Origin: Clostridia bacterium
GTDB taxonomy: Bacteria; Bacillota; Clostridia; Oscillospirales; CAG-272
Direction of reading: 5' to 3'
NCBI GenBank assembly: GCA_028720145.1
Contig: JAQYLJ010000005.1
Coordinates: 72,112-112,068, forward strand
DNA: 39,957 nucleotides
The notes beneath the pieces were generated by a model. The model worked only from the letters and a program-made list of their open reading frames with translations, ran no database searches and was not told the origin of the DNA. Positions within the stretch are counted from its first letter, which is position 1, and each line of letters opens with the position of its first letter. A program made the position numbers and the translations under genes. Shown here piece by piece: positions 6,582 through 15,210 of the stretch.

Positions 6582-9343
6582 ATCAGAACCTCCTCGTCCG
6601 AGAGGATGCCTTTTTCCAGTTTCAAAAGCACGCGAGCGCCGTCGTCGGTCTCGAAGGGGGCGATCGTTTTCCCATGAGAGAGCAGTTGTTTCGCCTCCTG
6701 CTCGGTGAGGGTATGCCCGCGCCAGACGAAGGGAATCCGCAGTTGACACCCGCGGCTGTACCCGAGACAGCCCCAGTTCTGCCGTCCGCGCACCACTTTC
6801 TCCCCGCAGAGCGGACAGGTACCGACCACCGTGGGCGGTACGCTTGCGCGCGTGCCCGTGGTTTGGACTTTGGGCGGTTGTGCCGAAGCGGACACGGCGG
6901 ATTTCTTCCCGCTCGCATCGGTCTCCTTTTTACGGCGCGGTGCCTGTGTTTTCGGCACATCGTGGGCGGGGACGGGTTTATCGGCGTCCTGGAAAAGCAG
7001 TTTTGCCTCTCCGCCGCGGAGCGCGAGATACCCGCCCATCTTCTTCCCGTCGTTTTTGGAGATAAACCCGTCGAGATAGGGCGTCACGCCGTCACGGCAG
7101 AATGCCGCGAGTTCTTCTTCGGTGATCTTGCGTTTCAGAATGGTGCGTCCCATGCTGAACCCGCATTTCTTCACGCTGCAATGGTAGTCGAAACTGCCGT
7201 AGACCATCTTCTTCCCGCAGACGGGGCACTTGACATTCGGTACCGTCTCGCCGTCGCGGCTCTCTTCCATATCAAAGACCACTTTCCCGTCGCGCAGGAT
7301 GAGAGCCGACGAGAAACGCCGGTTGTTCTTGGAGACGAACCCGTCGAGAATCGGGGTCTTTCCCGTCTCCATGAGTTGCTTGACAATATCGGGGGTAATC
7401 ACCTTACGGCAGATATGGAATCCGACGCGGAAGGTGCAATCGGGGTTCTTACAGGCATACGCCTTTCCCCCGCGCTCGACCTCCCCGTGACAGACGGGGC
7501 AGACTCCGAGGATCTCGCCCTCGACGCCGGTGTCCCCCATTTTTTTCATGGCTTCTTCCCGATGCGAAAAGACTTCGAGGATTTCCTCTTCCGCAAGTCC
7601 CGTGCTCTCTTCGACCGTCATCTCGCCGCGGTACACTTTTTTGAGCGCCTGACCCATCTGTGAGGTCTTGTATTTATCCATGACAATCCCGAGTTCGGTC
7701 AGCGTCTCGATGAGGTATTCACCGTCCGGCAGAATCAGGTAGGTGTCTTTCTGGAGTTCGATATACTTGGAATTGCGCGCGTTATCGATGATGCCGGTGC
7801 GGGTCGCCTCGGTCCCGAGTTCGAGACCCTCGAAAATTGCGCGGTAGTCCTCTTCGTCACTCACGCCCTCGTCGGCGGATGCCGCGCCTGCTTTTTCTTC
7901 CTTGAACGGGTTTTTGAGATAGTTGTTTAAGGTCTCGATGGTATAGTGTTTCGGCGGGGTGGTCTGCTTTTCCTGCGGGGCGAACGCCGTCTCCACCGTC
8001 TCCCCGACTTCGAGATGCGGGAGAAATTTATCCTTTTTGGTATAGTCGTCGTACTTGGTCCAGCCCGCTTCCAAAATGACCGTCCCTTTGAGCACGAACT
8101 CTTCGTAATCTCCGCATTTGAGATGCAGTTCGCTCCGCTCGATTTTACACGGTTCGGAGCAGAACACCGCTACAAAACGGCGGAATACCGTGCTGTACAC
8201 CTGTTTCTCTTTTTCGGAGAGGTCGCCCGGTTTCGGTATCTTATAGGTGGGAGTCAAAGCCGAGTGCGACTCGATCTTGGAGTCGTCAAAGATATACTTG
8301 GAATCGCGGAACGCCACGGGGTACCCCATGTTCGCCACATTCCCGAGAATCTGCCGCACCTTCCCTTTCTCGGCGGTCGCCAGATACTCCGAGTTGGTAC
8401 GCGGGTAGGTCAGGTAACCTTTTTCATACAGTCCCTGCACGATGTCGAGGGACTCTTTCATCGACATTTTGAACTTCTTGCCGAGCAGGTTTTGCAGGGT
8501 CGAGAGCGAGTAGAGTTTCCCCGGCGGGAGGAAATCCTCTTTGGACTTCTTATCAGTCACCACGGTGACCGCGGCATTATAGCGGTCGGCGAGTGCCTTG
8601 GCATCGGCGAGTTTATCGCTCGCGAACTCTTCTTTCGATACGAGCAGGAGTTCTTCCCCCCGCACCTCGGTGCGGGATACGACCCCGTAGTAGGTCTCGG
8701 GGCGGAACGCGCGGATGGCGAGGTCGCGGTCGTAGATCGCCTTGACGATCGGGACAATCACGCGCCCGACGCGCAGCAGTTTTCCCGACAGAATCGAAGC
8801 GTAACGGGTGAGGTTCACGCCCCACAGCCAGTCGATGAAAGTGCGGGCGTACCCCTCGTTCGCCAGTCGGTCGTAGTCGCTGTCCGGCTTCATCTCCGCG
8901 AGGGCGGCGCGCACGGTCTGCGGCGTTTGGTCGGGGAGCCAAAGACGGGTCAGGGGTTTCGGGGTTTTGAGTGCTTTCTCCACACAGGTACGGACGATGA
9001 TCTCGCCTTCACGGTCGGCGTCCCCCGCGTTCACCACCTGCGTGACATCCGCGCGGTTGCAGAGCGACTCGATGAGCGCGAACTGCCGCTTGACCCCATC
9101 GTCTCCCGCGAGTTCATAGGCGAATGTCTTGGGGAAACACGGCAGATTCGCGAATGTCCAGCTGCGTGTCCCTTTCGGGGCGGGTGCGTAGTGCTCAACA
9201 TCCGCGAGGGAAAACAAATGACCGAATACCCATGTCACGAGGTATCCCGAACCTTCCATATACCCGTTTTTGCGCTGCATACCGCCGATGGCGTCGGCAA
9301 TATTGCGTCCGAGACTGGGTTTCTCGGCAATAATCAGAATCAT
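6578..9343 (-). CDS. topB: DNA topoisomerase III-type (type IA) with three C-terminal zinc ribbon-like units
   Basis: 921 residues from the ATG at 9343 (MILIIAEKPS). The upstream in-frame ATG at 9376 falls on the -10 box and is rejected. TOPRIM residues are Glu7 and the DxDREG motif (Asp108, Asp110, Glu112); the catalytic Tyr is Tyr313 in LTYPRTNSEY. Type IA enzymes pass single strands through a covalent 5'-phosphotyrosine break and decatenate replication or recombination intermediates. The C-terminus has three Cys-rich modules beginning CPVCHGEVE, CPVCGKKMV and CPLCGEKVV. Between the first two and after the second is a repeated ILDGFVSKN / YLDGFISKN element. The usual GRVQTP motif reads GRVIVP here. 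It is divergent from the metallophosphoesterase and coupled to the HAD gene. Confidence 0.92.
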   Translation of the reverse strand: MILIIAEKPSLGRNIADAIGGMQRKNGYMEGSGYLVTWVFGHLFSLADVEHYAPAPKGTRSWTFANLPCFPKTFAYELAGDDGVKRQFALIESLCNRADVTQVVNAGDADREGEIIVRTCVEKALKTPKPLTRLWLPDQTPQTVRAALAEMKPDSDYDRLANEGYARTFIDWLWGVNLTRYASILSGKLLRVGRVIVPIVKAIYDRDLAIRAFRPETYYGVVSRTEVRGEELLLVSKEEFASDKLADAKALADRYNAAVTVVTDKKSKEDFLPPGKLYSLSTLQNLLGKKFKMSMKESLDIVQGLYEKGYLTYPRTNSEYLATAEKGKVRQILGNVANMGYPVAFRDSKYIFDDSKIESHSALTPTYKIPKPGDLSEKEKQVYSTVFRRFVAVFCSEPCKIERSELHLKCGDYEEFVLKGTVILEAGWTKYDDYTKKDKFLPHLEVGETVETAFAPQEKQTTPPKHYTIETLNNYLKNPFKEEKAGAASADEGVSDEEDYRAIFEGLELGTEATRTGIIDNARNSKYIELQKDTYLILPDGEYLIETLTELGIVMDKYKTSQMGQALKKVYRGEMTVEESTGLAEEEILEVFSHREEAMKKMGDTGVEGEILGVCPVCHGEVERGGKAYACKNPDCTFRVGFHICRKVITPDIVKQLMETGKTPILDGFVSKNNRRFSSALILRDGKVVFDMEESRDGETVPNVKCPVCGKKMVYGSFDYHCSVKKCGFSMGRTILKRKITEEELAAFCRDGVTPYLDGFISKNDGKKMGGYLALRGGEAKLLFQDADKPVPAHDVPKTQAPRRKKETDASGKKSAVSASAQPPKVQTTGTRASVPPTVVGTCPLCGEKVVRGRQNWGCLGYSRGCQLRIPFVWRGHTLTEQEAKQLLSHGKTIAPFETDDGARVLLKLEKGILSDEEVLI

Positions 9344-9374
9344 GAAGTTGCCTCTTTTCTTGTGACTGGAAATC

Positions 9375-9403
9375 ATTGTATCATGTCACGCCCCCCTTGT
9401 CAA
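9375..9403 (-). promoter_or_regulatory. Promoter of topB
   Basis: Minus-strand TTGACA (9403-9398), 17-bp spacer, TACAAT (9380-9375), 32 bases before the topB start. Its -35 box is only 6 bp from the -35 box of the divergent plus-strand promoter. Confidence 0.8.
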
Positions 9404-9409
9404 ACCCGA

Positions 9410-9438
9410 TTGACAAAAAGTGAGAAGACCGCTATACT
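9410..9438 (+). promoter_or_regulatory. Promoter of the metallophosphoesterase gene
   Basis: TTGACA (9410-9415), 17-bp spacer, TATACT (9433-9438), 36 bases before the start at 9475. The two back-to-back -35 boxes form an inverted repeat (TTGTCAA, 6 bp, TTGACAA). Confidence 0.8.
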
Positions 9439-9474
9439 GATGATGAACGAAAACCGAGAGAAAGGAGGGGTGGC

Positions 9475-10200
9475 ATGAAGCCGATTTCGGTCACCGCATA
9501 TACCGTAGCGGCACCCGTCGCGGGCATCCGCTTCGCCGTGATTGCCGACCTCCATAACCAAAACGCCCGCGAGGTGTACGCCTGTGTCAAAGAGCTGAAA
9601 CCCGATGCCTGTCTCTTTGTCGGGGACCTCTTCGAGAGCCCGCCGAGACGGCGCGGTTTTTCCTACGATGAAGCAGCGTTGTGCCTGGAACTCTTGGCTC
9701 CGCTCTCAAAACTCTTTTGGGTCCCCGGCAACCATGATTTCACCCTGCCCGACGACCTCGCCGCCGCGATGGACCGTCTCGGGGTCACCCGACTGGATAA
9801 CCGCGCGGTGTTCTTCCGTGGGGTGTGGCTGGGGGGACTTTCCTCGGCACAGTATCTGACCAAAAAAGAGCCCGACCTCGCGTTTCTCTCCTCGTTTTCC
9901 CAAAAAACGGGGTTCAAACTGCTGCTCTCGCACCACCCCGAATACTATCCGAAATATATCCGCCAACTGCCAATCGATCTGACCCTCTCGGGGCACGCCC
10001 ATGGGGGACAATGGCGGTTCTTTGGACGGGGAGTCTATGCCCCGGGGCAAGGGCTGTTCCCCCGCTATACAAAGGGGTTATACGAGGGGCGGCTCCTCGT
10101 CTCATGCGGGCTCAAACACTCCCGCATCCCCCGCTTCTTCAACCCACGGGAAATCCTTTTCCTGACCGTCGGAGAGACCGAACCGCGTGTTTCGGAATGA
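9475..10200 (+). CDS. Calcineurin-like metallophosphoesterase (YkuE-like)
   Basis: 241 residues; AAAGGAGGGG precedes the ATG at 9475. The five metal-binding blocks of the family are present in order: DLH (Asp25, His27), GDL (Asp51), GNHD (Asn86, His87), LSHHPEYY and SGHAHGGQ. Together they bind a two-metal centre that hydrolyses phosphoester bonds. Size and motif spacing match the YkuE/YaeI group, some of whose members act on membrane phospholipids or UDP-sugar lipids, but no transmembrane anchor is visible and the substrate is not determinable here. It has its own promoter, divergent from topB, and a probable terminator overlapping its stop. Confidence 0.88.
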   Translation: MKPISVTAYTVAAPVAGIRFAVIADLHNQNAREVYACVKELKPDACLFVGDLFESPPRRRGFSYDEAALCLELLAPLSKLFWVPGNHDFTLPDDLAAAMDRLGVTRLDNRAVFFRGVWLGGLSSAQYLTKKEPDLAFLSSFSQKTGFKLLLSHHPEYYPKYIRQLPIDLTLSGHAHGGQWRFFGRGVYAPGQGLFPRYTKGLYEGRLLVSCGLKHSRIPRFFNPREILFLTVGETEPRVSE

Positions 10201-10214
10201 AATGCGCGGTTTTT
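10181..10214 (+). terminator. Probable terminator of the metallophosphoesterase gene
   Basis: AACCGCG (10181-10187) can pair with CGCGGTT (10205-10211), followed by a T-run to 10214. The 17-base loop includes the stop codon, and the short stem keeps confidence moderate. Confidence 0.5.
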
Positions 10215-10237
10215 CTTGTTCCGTCGTCAGGATGAGA

Positions 10238-10265
10238 TTGACATTTCCTGCGAAAAGTGTATAAT
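10238..10265 (+). promoter_or_regulatory. Consensus promoter of pheS-pheT-serS
   Basis: TTGACA (10238-10243), 16-bp spacer, TATAAT (10260-10265). Transcription would begin near 10272, leaving a leader of about 55 bases before pheS, too short for a T-box riboswitch. Confidence 0.85.
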
Positions 10266-10326
10266 AGTTCTTTGTAGATTAAAAGAATGGCAGTGCCCGC
10301 GCGGGTATTGCCTGTGAGAGGTATCT

Positions 10327-11349
10327 ATGAAAGAAACAATCGACGCCCTGCGCCGCGAGATAGCGGCGGCTCTCTCGGATGCGAAAAACGGAGAGGACCT
10401 CAAAAACTTCTTTGCGAAGTATCTTGGGAAAGCGGGCAGCATCACCGCTCTGATGAAAGAACTCGGGAAGTATCCCAAAGAGGAACGCCCCGCGGTCGGG
10501 AAACTGGTGAACGAGTTTCGCGATGCGGTCATGACGGATTTCAAGGCGAAAGAGGAAGAGGTCGCCCGTGCCGAACTCGCGGCGAAGTACGCGAGCGAGC
10601 AGACCGATATCACCATGCCCGCGAAACGGCGGACGCGCGGCGGGCTCCACCCCACCACCCTCGTGCGGGAAGAACTGTGCAACGCGTTTACCGGCATGGG
10701 ATTCACGGTCTACGAAGGGCGGGAGATCGAGGACGATTATCACAACTTCACTGCCCTCAACACCCCGAAGGACCATCCGGCGCGCGACAAGCAGGATACT
10801 TTCTATATCGGTGAAGACATTGTGCTCCGCACCCACACCTCCCCGGGGCAGATTCACTGTCTCGAAACCATGAAGCCGCCGTTCAAGGTGGTCATGCCCG
10901 GGCGCGTGTTCCGCTGTGACGACGACGCGACGCATACCCCCATGTTCCATCAGATGGAGGGGCTTGTGATTGACAAGAACCTCTCGCTCTGCGACTTGCA
11001 GGGTCTGCTCGACACCCTGGCGAAATCCATGTTCACCCCCGACACCCGCACCCGTTTCCGTCCCTCGTACTTCCCGTTCACAGAGCCGTCGGTCGAGGTC
11101 GATGTCTCCTGCTGTGAGTGCGGCGGCACGGGTTGCCGTCTGTGCAAAGGCACCGGCTGGATCGAGATTCTCGGCGGCGGTGTCGTGAACCGTCGGGTCA
11201 TCGCGAACTGCGGACTCGACCCCGATGAGTGGTCTGGGCTTGCGTTCGGCGCGGGTCTGGAACGCATCGCCATGCTCAAATACGGCGTCAACAACATTCA
11301 TATTCTCTACGACGGAGACCAAGATATTCTCCGCCAGTTCCGCAAATAA
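10327..11349 (+). CDS. pheS: Phenylalanine-tRNA ligase alpha subunit
   Basis: 340 residues, the normal length; the ATG at 10327 follows GAGAGG. PheS carries the class II catalytic core that activates phenylalanine and charges tRNA-Phe, working as an alpha2-beta2 tetramer with PheT. The first ~90 residues form the charged, probably coiled-coil tRNA-binding arm. Motif 2 is VFRCDDDATHTPMFHQMEG and motif 3 is GLAFGAGLERIAML. A four-Cys knuckle (Cys262, Cys265, Cys270, Cys273, around ECGGTGCRLCKGTGW) is a putative zinc site found in only part of the bacterial PheS family. pheT begins 12 bp downstream. Confidence 0.97.
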   Translation: MKETIDALRREIAAALSDAKNGEDLKNFFAKYLGKAGSITALMKELGKYPKEERPAVGKLVNEFRDAVMTDFKAKEEEVARAELAAKYASEQTDITMPAKRRTRGGLHPTTLVREELCNAFTGMGFTVYEGREIEDDYHNFTALNTPKDHPARDKQDTFYIGEDIVLRTHTSPGQIHCLETMKPPFKVVMPGRVFRCDDDATHTPMFHQMEGLVIDKNLSLCDLQGLLDTLAKSMFTPDTRTRFRPSYFPFTEPSVEVDVSCCECGGTGCRLCKGTGWIEILGGGVVNRRVIANCGLDPDEWSGLAFGAGLERIAMLKYGVNNIHILYDGDQDILRQFRK

Positions 11350-11361
11350 GGAGAGACACTC

Positions 11362-13770
11362 ATGTTATTGCCCATCAGTTGGTTACGAGATCTCGTGGAT
11401 CTCAAAAACATTGACAACGATACCGTGGAAAAGAGTCTCTTCTCCTGCGGGCTCGAAGTGGAAGAGAGAAAGCCCGCCGCTCCGGACATCTCGGGGGTCG
11501 TGGTCGGGAAACTGCTGTCGGTCGAAAAGATGGAGAACTCCGAACACCTGCAAATCTGCCATGTGGATTGCGGCGGGTTCGGAAAAGACATTCAGATCGT
11601 GACCGGCGCACAGAATATCAAAGCGAAAGACCGCGTGCCGGTGGCACTCCACGGCGCGACCGTCTACGGACGGGACGGCAAGGTCGTCACCATCAAGAAC
11701 GGGAAACTCCTGGGGGTTCCCTCGAACGGAATGCTCTGCTCGGGTGAGGAACTCGGCATCGACGACAACTGGTTCGAGGGTGCGAGCGTCTACGGGATTC
11801 TGATTCTCCCCGAGGACAGCGAACCCGGCACCGATGTCAAGAAGGTGCTGGATCTCGACGACGAAGTCTGGGACATCTCGATTACCGCGAACCTGCCGCA
11901 CTGCCAATCGGTGTTCGGCATCGCGCGGGAACTCGCGGCGCGTCTGGACAGACCCCTCTCCGTGCCGGATATCTCCTATACCGCGAAAGCCAAAGGGGAC
12001 GAGGCGGTGGACGTCACGGTGGAAGCACCCGACCTCTGCCCGCGCTATATCGGACACTATGTGAAAGACATTCGGATTGCTCCCTCTCCGCGCTGGATGC
12101 GTCGGAGACTGCTCCTCACGGGGCATAAACCCATCAACAATCTCGTCGACATTACGAACTATGTCCTGACCGAACTCGGACAGCCCATGCACGCCTTCGA
12201 CCTCGCGACTCTGGCGGGTAAGAAAATCGTCGTCCGCCGCGCGACCGAGGGCGAGAAGATCACCACGCTCGACGAAAAGGAGTTTTCTCTCACCCCCGAC
12301 CATCTCGTCATCTGCGACAGCGAAAAGCCGGTCGCACTCGCGGGCATCATGGGCGGGCTCAACAGCGAGATTCAGCCGACCACGACCGAAGTCCTCTTCG
12401 AGTGCGCGAAGTTTATGCGCGACAATGTCCGTCACACCTCCCGTGCGCTCGGGCAGTCTTCCGACTCCTCGCACCGCTATGAAAAGGGCGTGGACGAATA
12501 CACCACCGAGCGGGCGATGGCGCGTGCGCTCCATCTGATTGAAGAACTCGCGTGCGGGGTCATCACCGACACACATATCGACCGCCGCGCGAATGAGCAC
12601 CCCGTCCCCACCACCATCACGACCTCGTTCGAGAAGATCAACCGCGTCCTCGGGATTGAAGTCCCCCGCACCACGGTTGTCAATGTTTTGACCCGTATGC
12701 AGTACACCGTCTCGGTGAACGGCGACGCCCTGACCGTCGTCGCGCCCGGCTACCGTGAGGACATCGAGGACTATCCCGACCTCGCCGAGGACATTATCAA
12801 AATGTACGGCTACGAGCACATTACCCCCCGTCTGATGACCCCCGCCTCGATTACCGCAGGCGGTTACAGCCGTGAACAGCGCGACACCATGCGCCTCAAA
12901 GAGGTCTTTGTGCGCGAGGGATTCTTTGAACTCATCAACTACTCGTTCTTCTCGGAAAACGACCTCGATGCGCTCCGTCTGCCCGACGGCGACCCGAGAC
13001 GGAATGTCGTGCGGATTCAGAATCCTTTGAGTGAGAACTACGCTATCATGCGCTCCACCCTCGTCCCCTCGATTCTGAGAATCCTCTCGCATAACCAAAA
13101 GCGCGGACATGCGGACAGCCGCTTCTTTGAACTGGCGACCCGTTTCATCCCCGCCGAGAGTGCGGATGTGCTCCCCGTCGAGAAACAGACCCTCTGTTTC
13201 GGTCTCGCGGGAGAGGATGAGTCCTTCTTCACCGCCAAGGGGATTCCCGAAGCATTGGCGGAAGAGTTCGGGTTCCACTTCACCTACGAGCGCGGCGAAC
13301 AGCCGTTTCTGCACCCGGGCGAGACTGCGAAACTGCTCGTCAACGAAAAAGAGATCGGGTATATCGGTCGTCTCTCGTACGAGTGCGCGGAGGATTTCGA
13401 GCTCTCGGGCGGTGTCTATGTCGGTGAAATCGACTATGCCGCTCTTACGGCGGAATTTTCGCATCTCGTCCGCTATTCCCCCGTCTCCAAGTTCCCGCCC
13501 GTCTGCCGCGACCTCGCGCTCGTGACCGACGAGGGTGTCACTTGTGGTGCCGTGACCGATGCCATTCGCTCCGCCTGCAAGCAGGTCTCCCGTGTGGAAC
13601 TGTTCGATGTCTACCGCAGCGAACAGATCGGCGAAGGCAAGAAGTCCATGGCGTTCGGCGTGACCTTCACCCCTGCGGGGGACGAAGCTCTCACCCCCGA
13701 GGCGGTGGATAAGATGGTCGATAAGATTTTGAAATCCCTCGCTTTCCGCCTGCACATTTCGATTCGATGA
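11362..13770 (+). CDS. pheT: Phenylalanine-tRNA ligase beta subunit
   Basis: 802 residues; AAGGAGAG precedes the ATG at 11362. Order of domains: N-terminal EMAPII/OB tRNA-binding domain (about 39-150, with GKLLSVEKMENSEHLQICHV and SNGMLCS), B3/B4 editing domain (about 210-385, with NLVDITNYV and GQPMHAFD), B5 domain (about 400-475), catalytic-like core (about 490-690) and C-terminal anticodon-binding FDX-ACB domain starting near YSPVSKFPPVCRDLALV. PheT positions tRNA-Phe and hydrolyses mischarged Tyr-tRNA-Phe. It follows pheS by 12 bp and precedes serS by 27 bp, so all three probably share one transcript. Confidence 0.97.
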   Translation: MLLPISWLRDLVDLKNIDNDTVEKSLFSCGLEVEERKPAAPDISGVVVGKLLSVEKMENSEHLQICHVDCGGFGKDIQIVTGAQNIKAKDRVPVALHGATVYGRDGKVVTIKNGKLLGVPSNGMLCSGEELGIDDNWFEGASVYGILILPEDSEPGTDVKKVLDLDDEVWDISITANLPHCQSVFGIARELAARLDRPLSVPDISYTAKAKGDEAVDVTVEAPDLCPRYIGHYVKDIRIAPSPRWMRRRLLLTGHKPINNLVDITNYVLTELGQPMHAFDLATLAGKKIVVRRATEGEKITTLDEKEFSLTPDHLVICDSEKPVALAGIMGGLNSEIQPTTTEVLFECAKFMRDNVRHTSRALGQSSDSSHRYEKGVDEYTTERAMARALHLIEELACGVITDTHIDRRANEHPVPTTITTSFEKINRVLGIEVPRTTVVNVLTRMQYTVSVNGDALTVVAPGYREDIEDYPDLAEDIIKMYGYEHITPRLMTPASITAGGYSREQRDTMRLKEVFVREGFFELINYSFFSENDLDALRLPDGDPRRNVVRIQNPLSENYAIMRSTLVPSILRILSHNQKRGHADSRFFELATRFIPAESADVLPVEKQTLCFGLAGEDESFFTAKGIPEALAEEFGFHFTYERGEQPFLHPGETAKLLVNEKEIGYIGRLSYECAEDFELSGGVYVGEIDYAALTAEFSHLVRYSPVSKFPPVCRDLALVTDEGVTCGAVTDAIRSACKQVSRVELFDVYRSEQIGEGKKSMAFGVTFTPAGDEALTPEAVDKMVDKILKSLAFRLHISIR

Positions 13771-13797
13771 TGAATACTACCGTTTGGAGGACAATCC

Positions 13798-15084
13798 ATG
13801 TTAGACATGAAATTTCTTCGGGAGAATCCCGACATTGTCAAAGAGAACATTAAAAAGAAATTCCAGGACGCCAAACTGCCGCTGGTCGACGAGGTAATCG
13901 CGCTGGACGCGGAGGCGCGTCGGGTACAGGCAGAGGCGGACACCCTGCGGGCGAACCGCAACAAACTCTCGAAACAGATCGGCGCCCTGATGGCGCAGAA
14001 GAAGATCGACGAAGCGAACGAGGTCAAGGCACAGGTGGCGGCGAACGCCGCCCGCCTCGCGGAACTCGAAGCGCAAGAGCCCGTCCTCGAAGAGAAAATC
14101 AGAAAAATCATGATGGTGATTCCGAACATCATCGACCCCTCGGTCCCCGTAGGACGCGACGACAGCGAGAATGTCGAAGTCGAGCGGTTTGGAGAGCCCG
14201 TGGTGCCGGACTTCGAGATCCCCTATCACACCGACATTATGGAGCGGTTCGACGGCATTGACCTCGACGCCGCCCGCCGCGTCGCAGGCAACGGATTCTA
14301 TTATCTCATGGGCAATATTGCCCGCCTGCACTCCGCTGTGATTTCCTACGCGCGTGACTTTATGATCGGACGCGGTTTCACCTATTGCGTCCCGCCGTTT
14401 ATGATTCGCGCCGATGTCGTGACCGGGGTCATGTCGTTTGCCGAGATGGAGAACATGATGTATAAGATTGAGGGCGAGGACCTCTATCTCATCGGCACCT
14501 CCGAGCACTCCATGATCGGGAAATTCATCGACACCGTCAACCCCGAAGAGAAACTCCCCTACACCCTCACCTCGTACTCTCCCTGCTTCCGCAAGGAAAA
14601 AGGCGCGCACGGCATCGAGGAGAGAGGTGTGTATCGGATTCACCAGTTTGAGAAACAGGAGATGATCGTGGTCTGCAAGCCCGAGGACTCCAAGATGTGG
14701 TTCGACAAACTGTGGCAGAACACGGTCGATCTCTTCCGCTCGATGGATATTCCCGTGCGGACGCTCGAATGCTGCTCGGGTGACCTCGCAGACCTGAAAG
14801 TCAAGTCGCTCGATGTCGAGGCATGGTCACCGCGGCAGAAGAAGTATTTTGAGGTCGGCTCCTGCTCGAACCTCGGCGATGCGCAAGCGCGCCGTCTCCG
14901 CATCCGCGTCAGCGGTCCGAACGGCAAATACTTCGCCCATACCCTGAACAACACCGTGGTCGCGCCGCCCCGTATGCTGATTGCCTTCCTCGAAAACAAT
15001 CTGCAAGCAGACGGCTCGGTCAAGATTCCCGAAGTGCTCCGTCCCTACATGGGCGGCACCGCCCTGCTCGTCCCGAAACATTGA
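13798..15084 (+). CDS. serS: Serine-tRNA ligase
   Basis: 428 residues, standard length; TGGAGGACA precedes the ATG at 13798. Residues 1 to about 110 form the two-helix antiparallel coiled coil that grips the long variable arm of tRNA-Ser. The class II core follows, with LIGTSEHSMIG (serine pocket), motif 2 CFRKEKGAHGIEERGVYRIH and motif 3 around HTLNNTVVAPPRMLIAFLEN. Motif 3 keeps its essential Arg but replaces the common bacterial NGSGLAVGR wording. The enzyme charges tRNA-Ser and tRNA-Sec. It is last in the pheS-pheT-serS unit; no T-box is seen, and an intrinsic terminator follows. Confidence 0.96.
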   Translation: MLDMKFLRENPDIVKENIKKKFQDAKLPLVDEVIALDAEARRVQAEADTLRANRNKLSKQIGALMAQKKIDEANEVKAQVAANAARLAELEAQEPVLEEKIRKIMMVIPNIIDPSVPVGRDDSENVEVERFGEPVVPDFEIPYHTDIMERFDGIDLDAARRVAGNGFYYLMGNIARLHSAVISYARDFMIGRGFTYCVPPFMIRADVVTGVMSFAEMENMMYKIEGEDLYLIGTSEHSMIGKFIDTVNPEEKLPYTLTSYSPCFRKEKGAHGIEERGVYRIHQFEKQEMIVVCKPEDSKMWFDKLWQNTVDLFRSMDIPVRTLECCSGDLADLKVKSLDVEAWSPRQKKYFEVGSCSNLGDAQARRLRIRVSGPNGKYFAHTLNNTVVAPPRMLIAFLENNLQADGSVKIPEVLRPYMGGTALLVPKH

Positions 15085-15132
15085 GGACGAGGGAGAACGA
15101 CACAAACGGAATCAAAGATACAAACAAAACAG

Positions 15133-15165
15133 ACAAGCACCCGTTTTTCTTGGGTGCTTGTTTTG
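15133..15165 (+). terminator. Terminator of pheS-pheT-serS
   Basis: ACAAGCACCC (15133-15142) pairs perfectly with GGGTGCTTGT (15152-15161), followed by TTTT. Confidence 0.9.
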
Positions 15166-15210
15166 GTATTCGGTTCCGACTGCTTGTGACCAGTAGGAGA
15201 TTCGAGTATC

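Noticed and set aside
7946-9478. A 510-codon plus-strand open frame opposite topB
   Set aside because: Shadow of topB; it also runs through both divergent promoters into the metallophosphoesterase start.
10266-10326. T-box riboswitch before pheS
   Set aside because: The leader is far too short, and no T-box core sequence is seen.
11383-13755. A 790-codon open frame antisense to pheT
   Set aside because: It mirrors the pheT codon pattern; in GC-rich genes with strong third-base preference the opposite strand often lacks stops. No ribosome site and no recognisable motifs.
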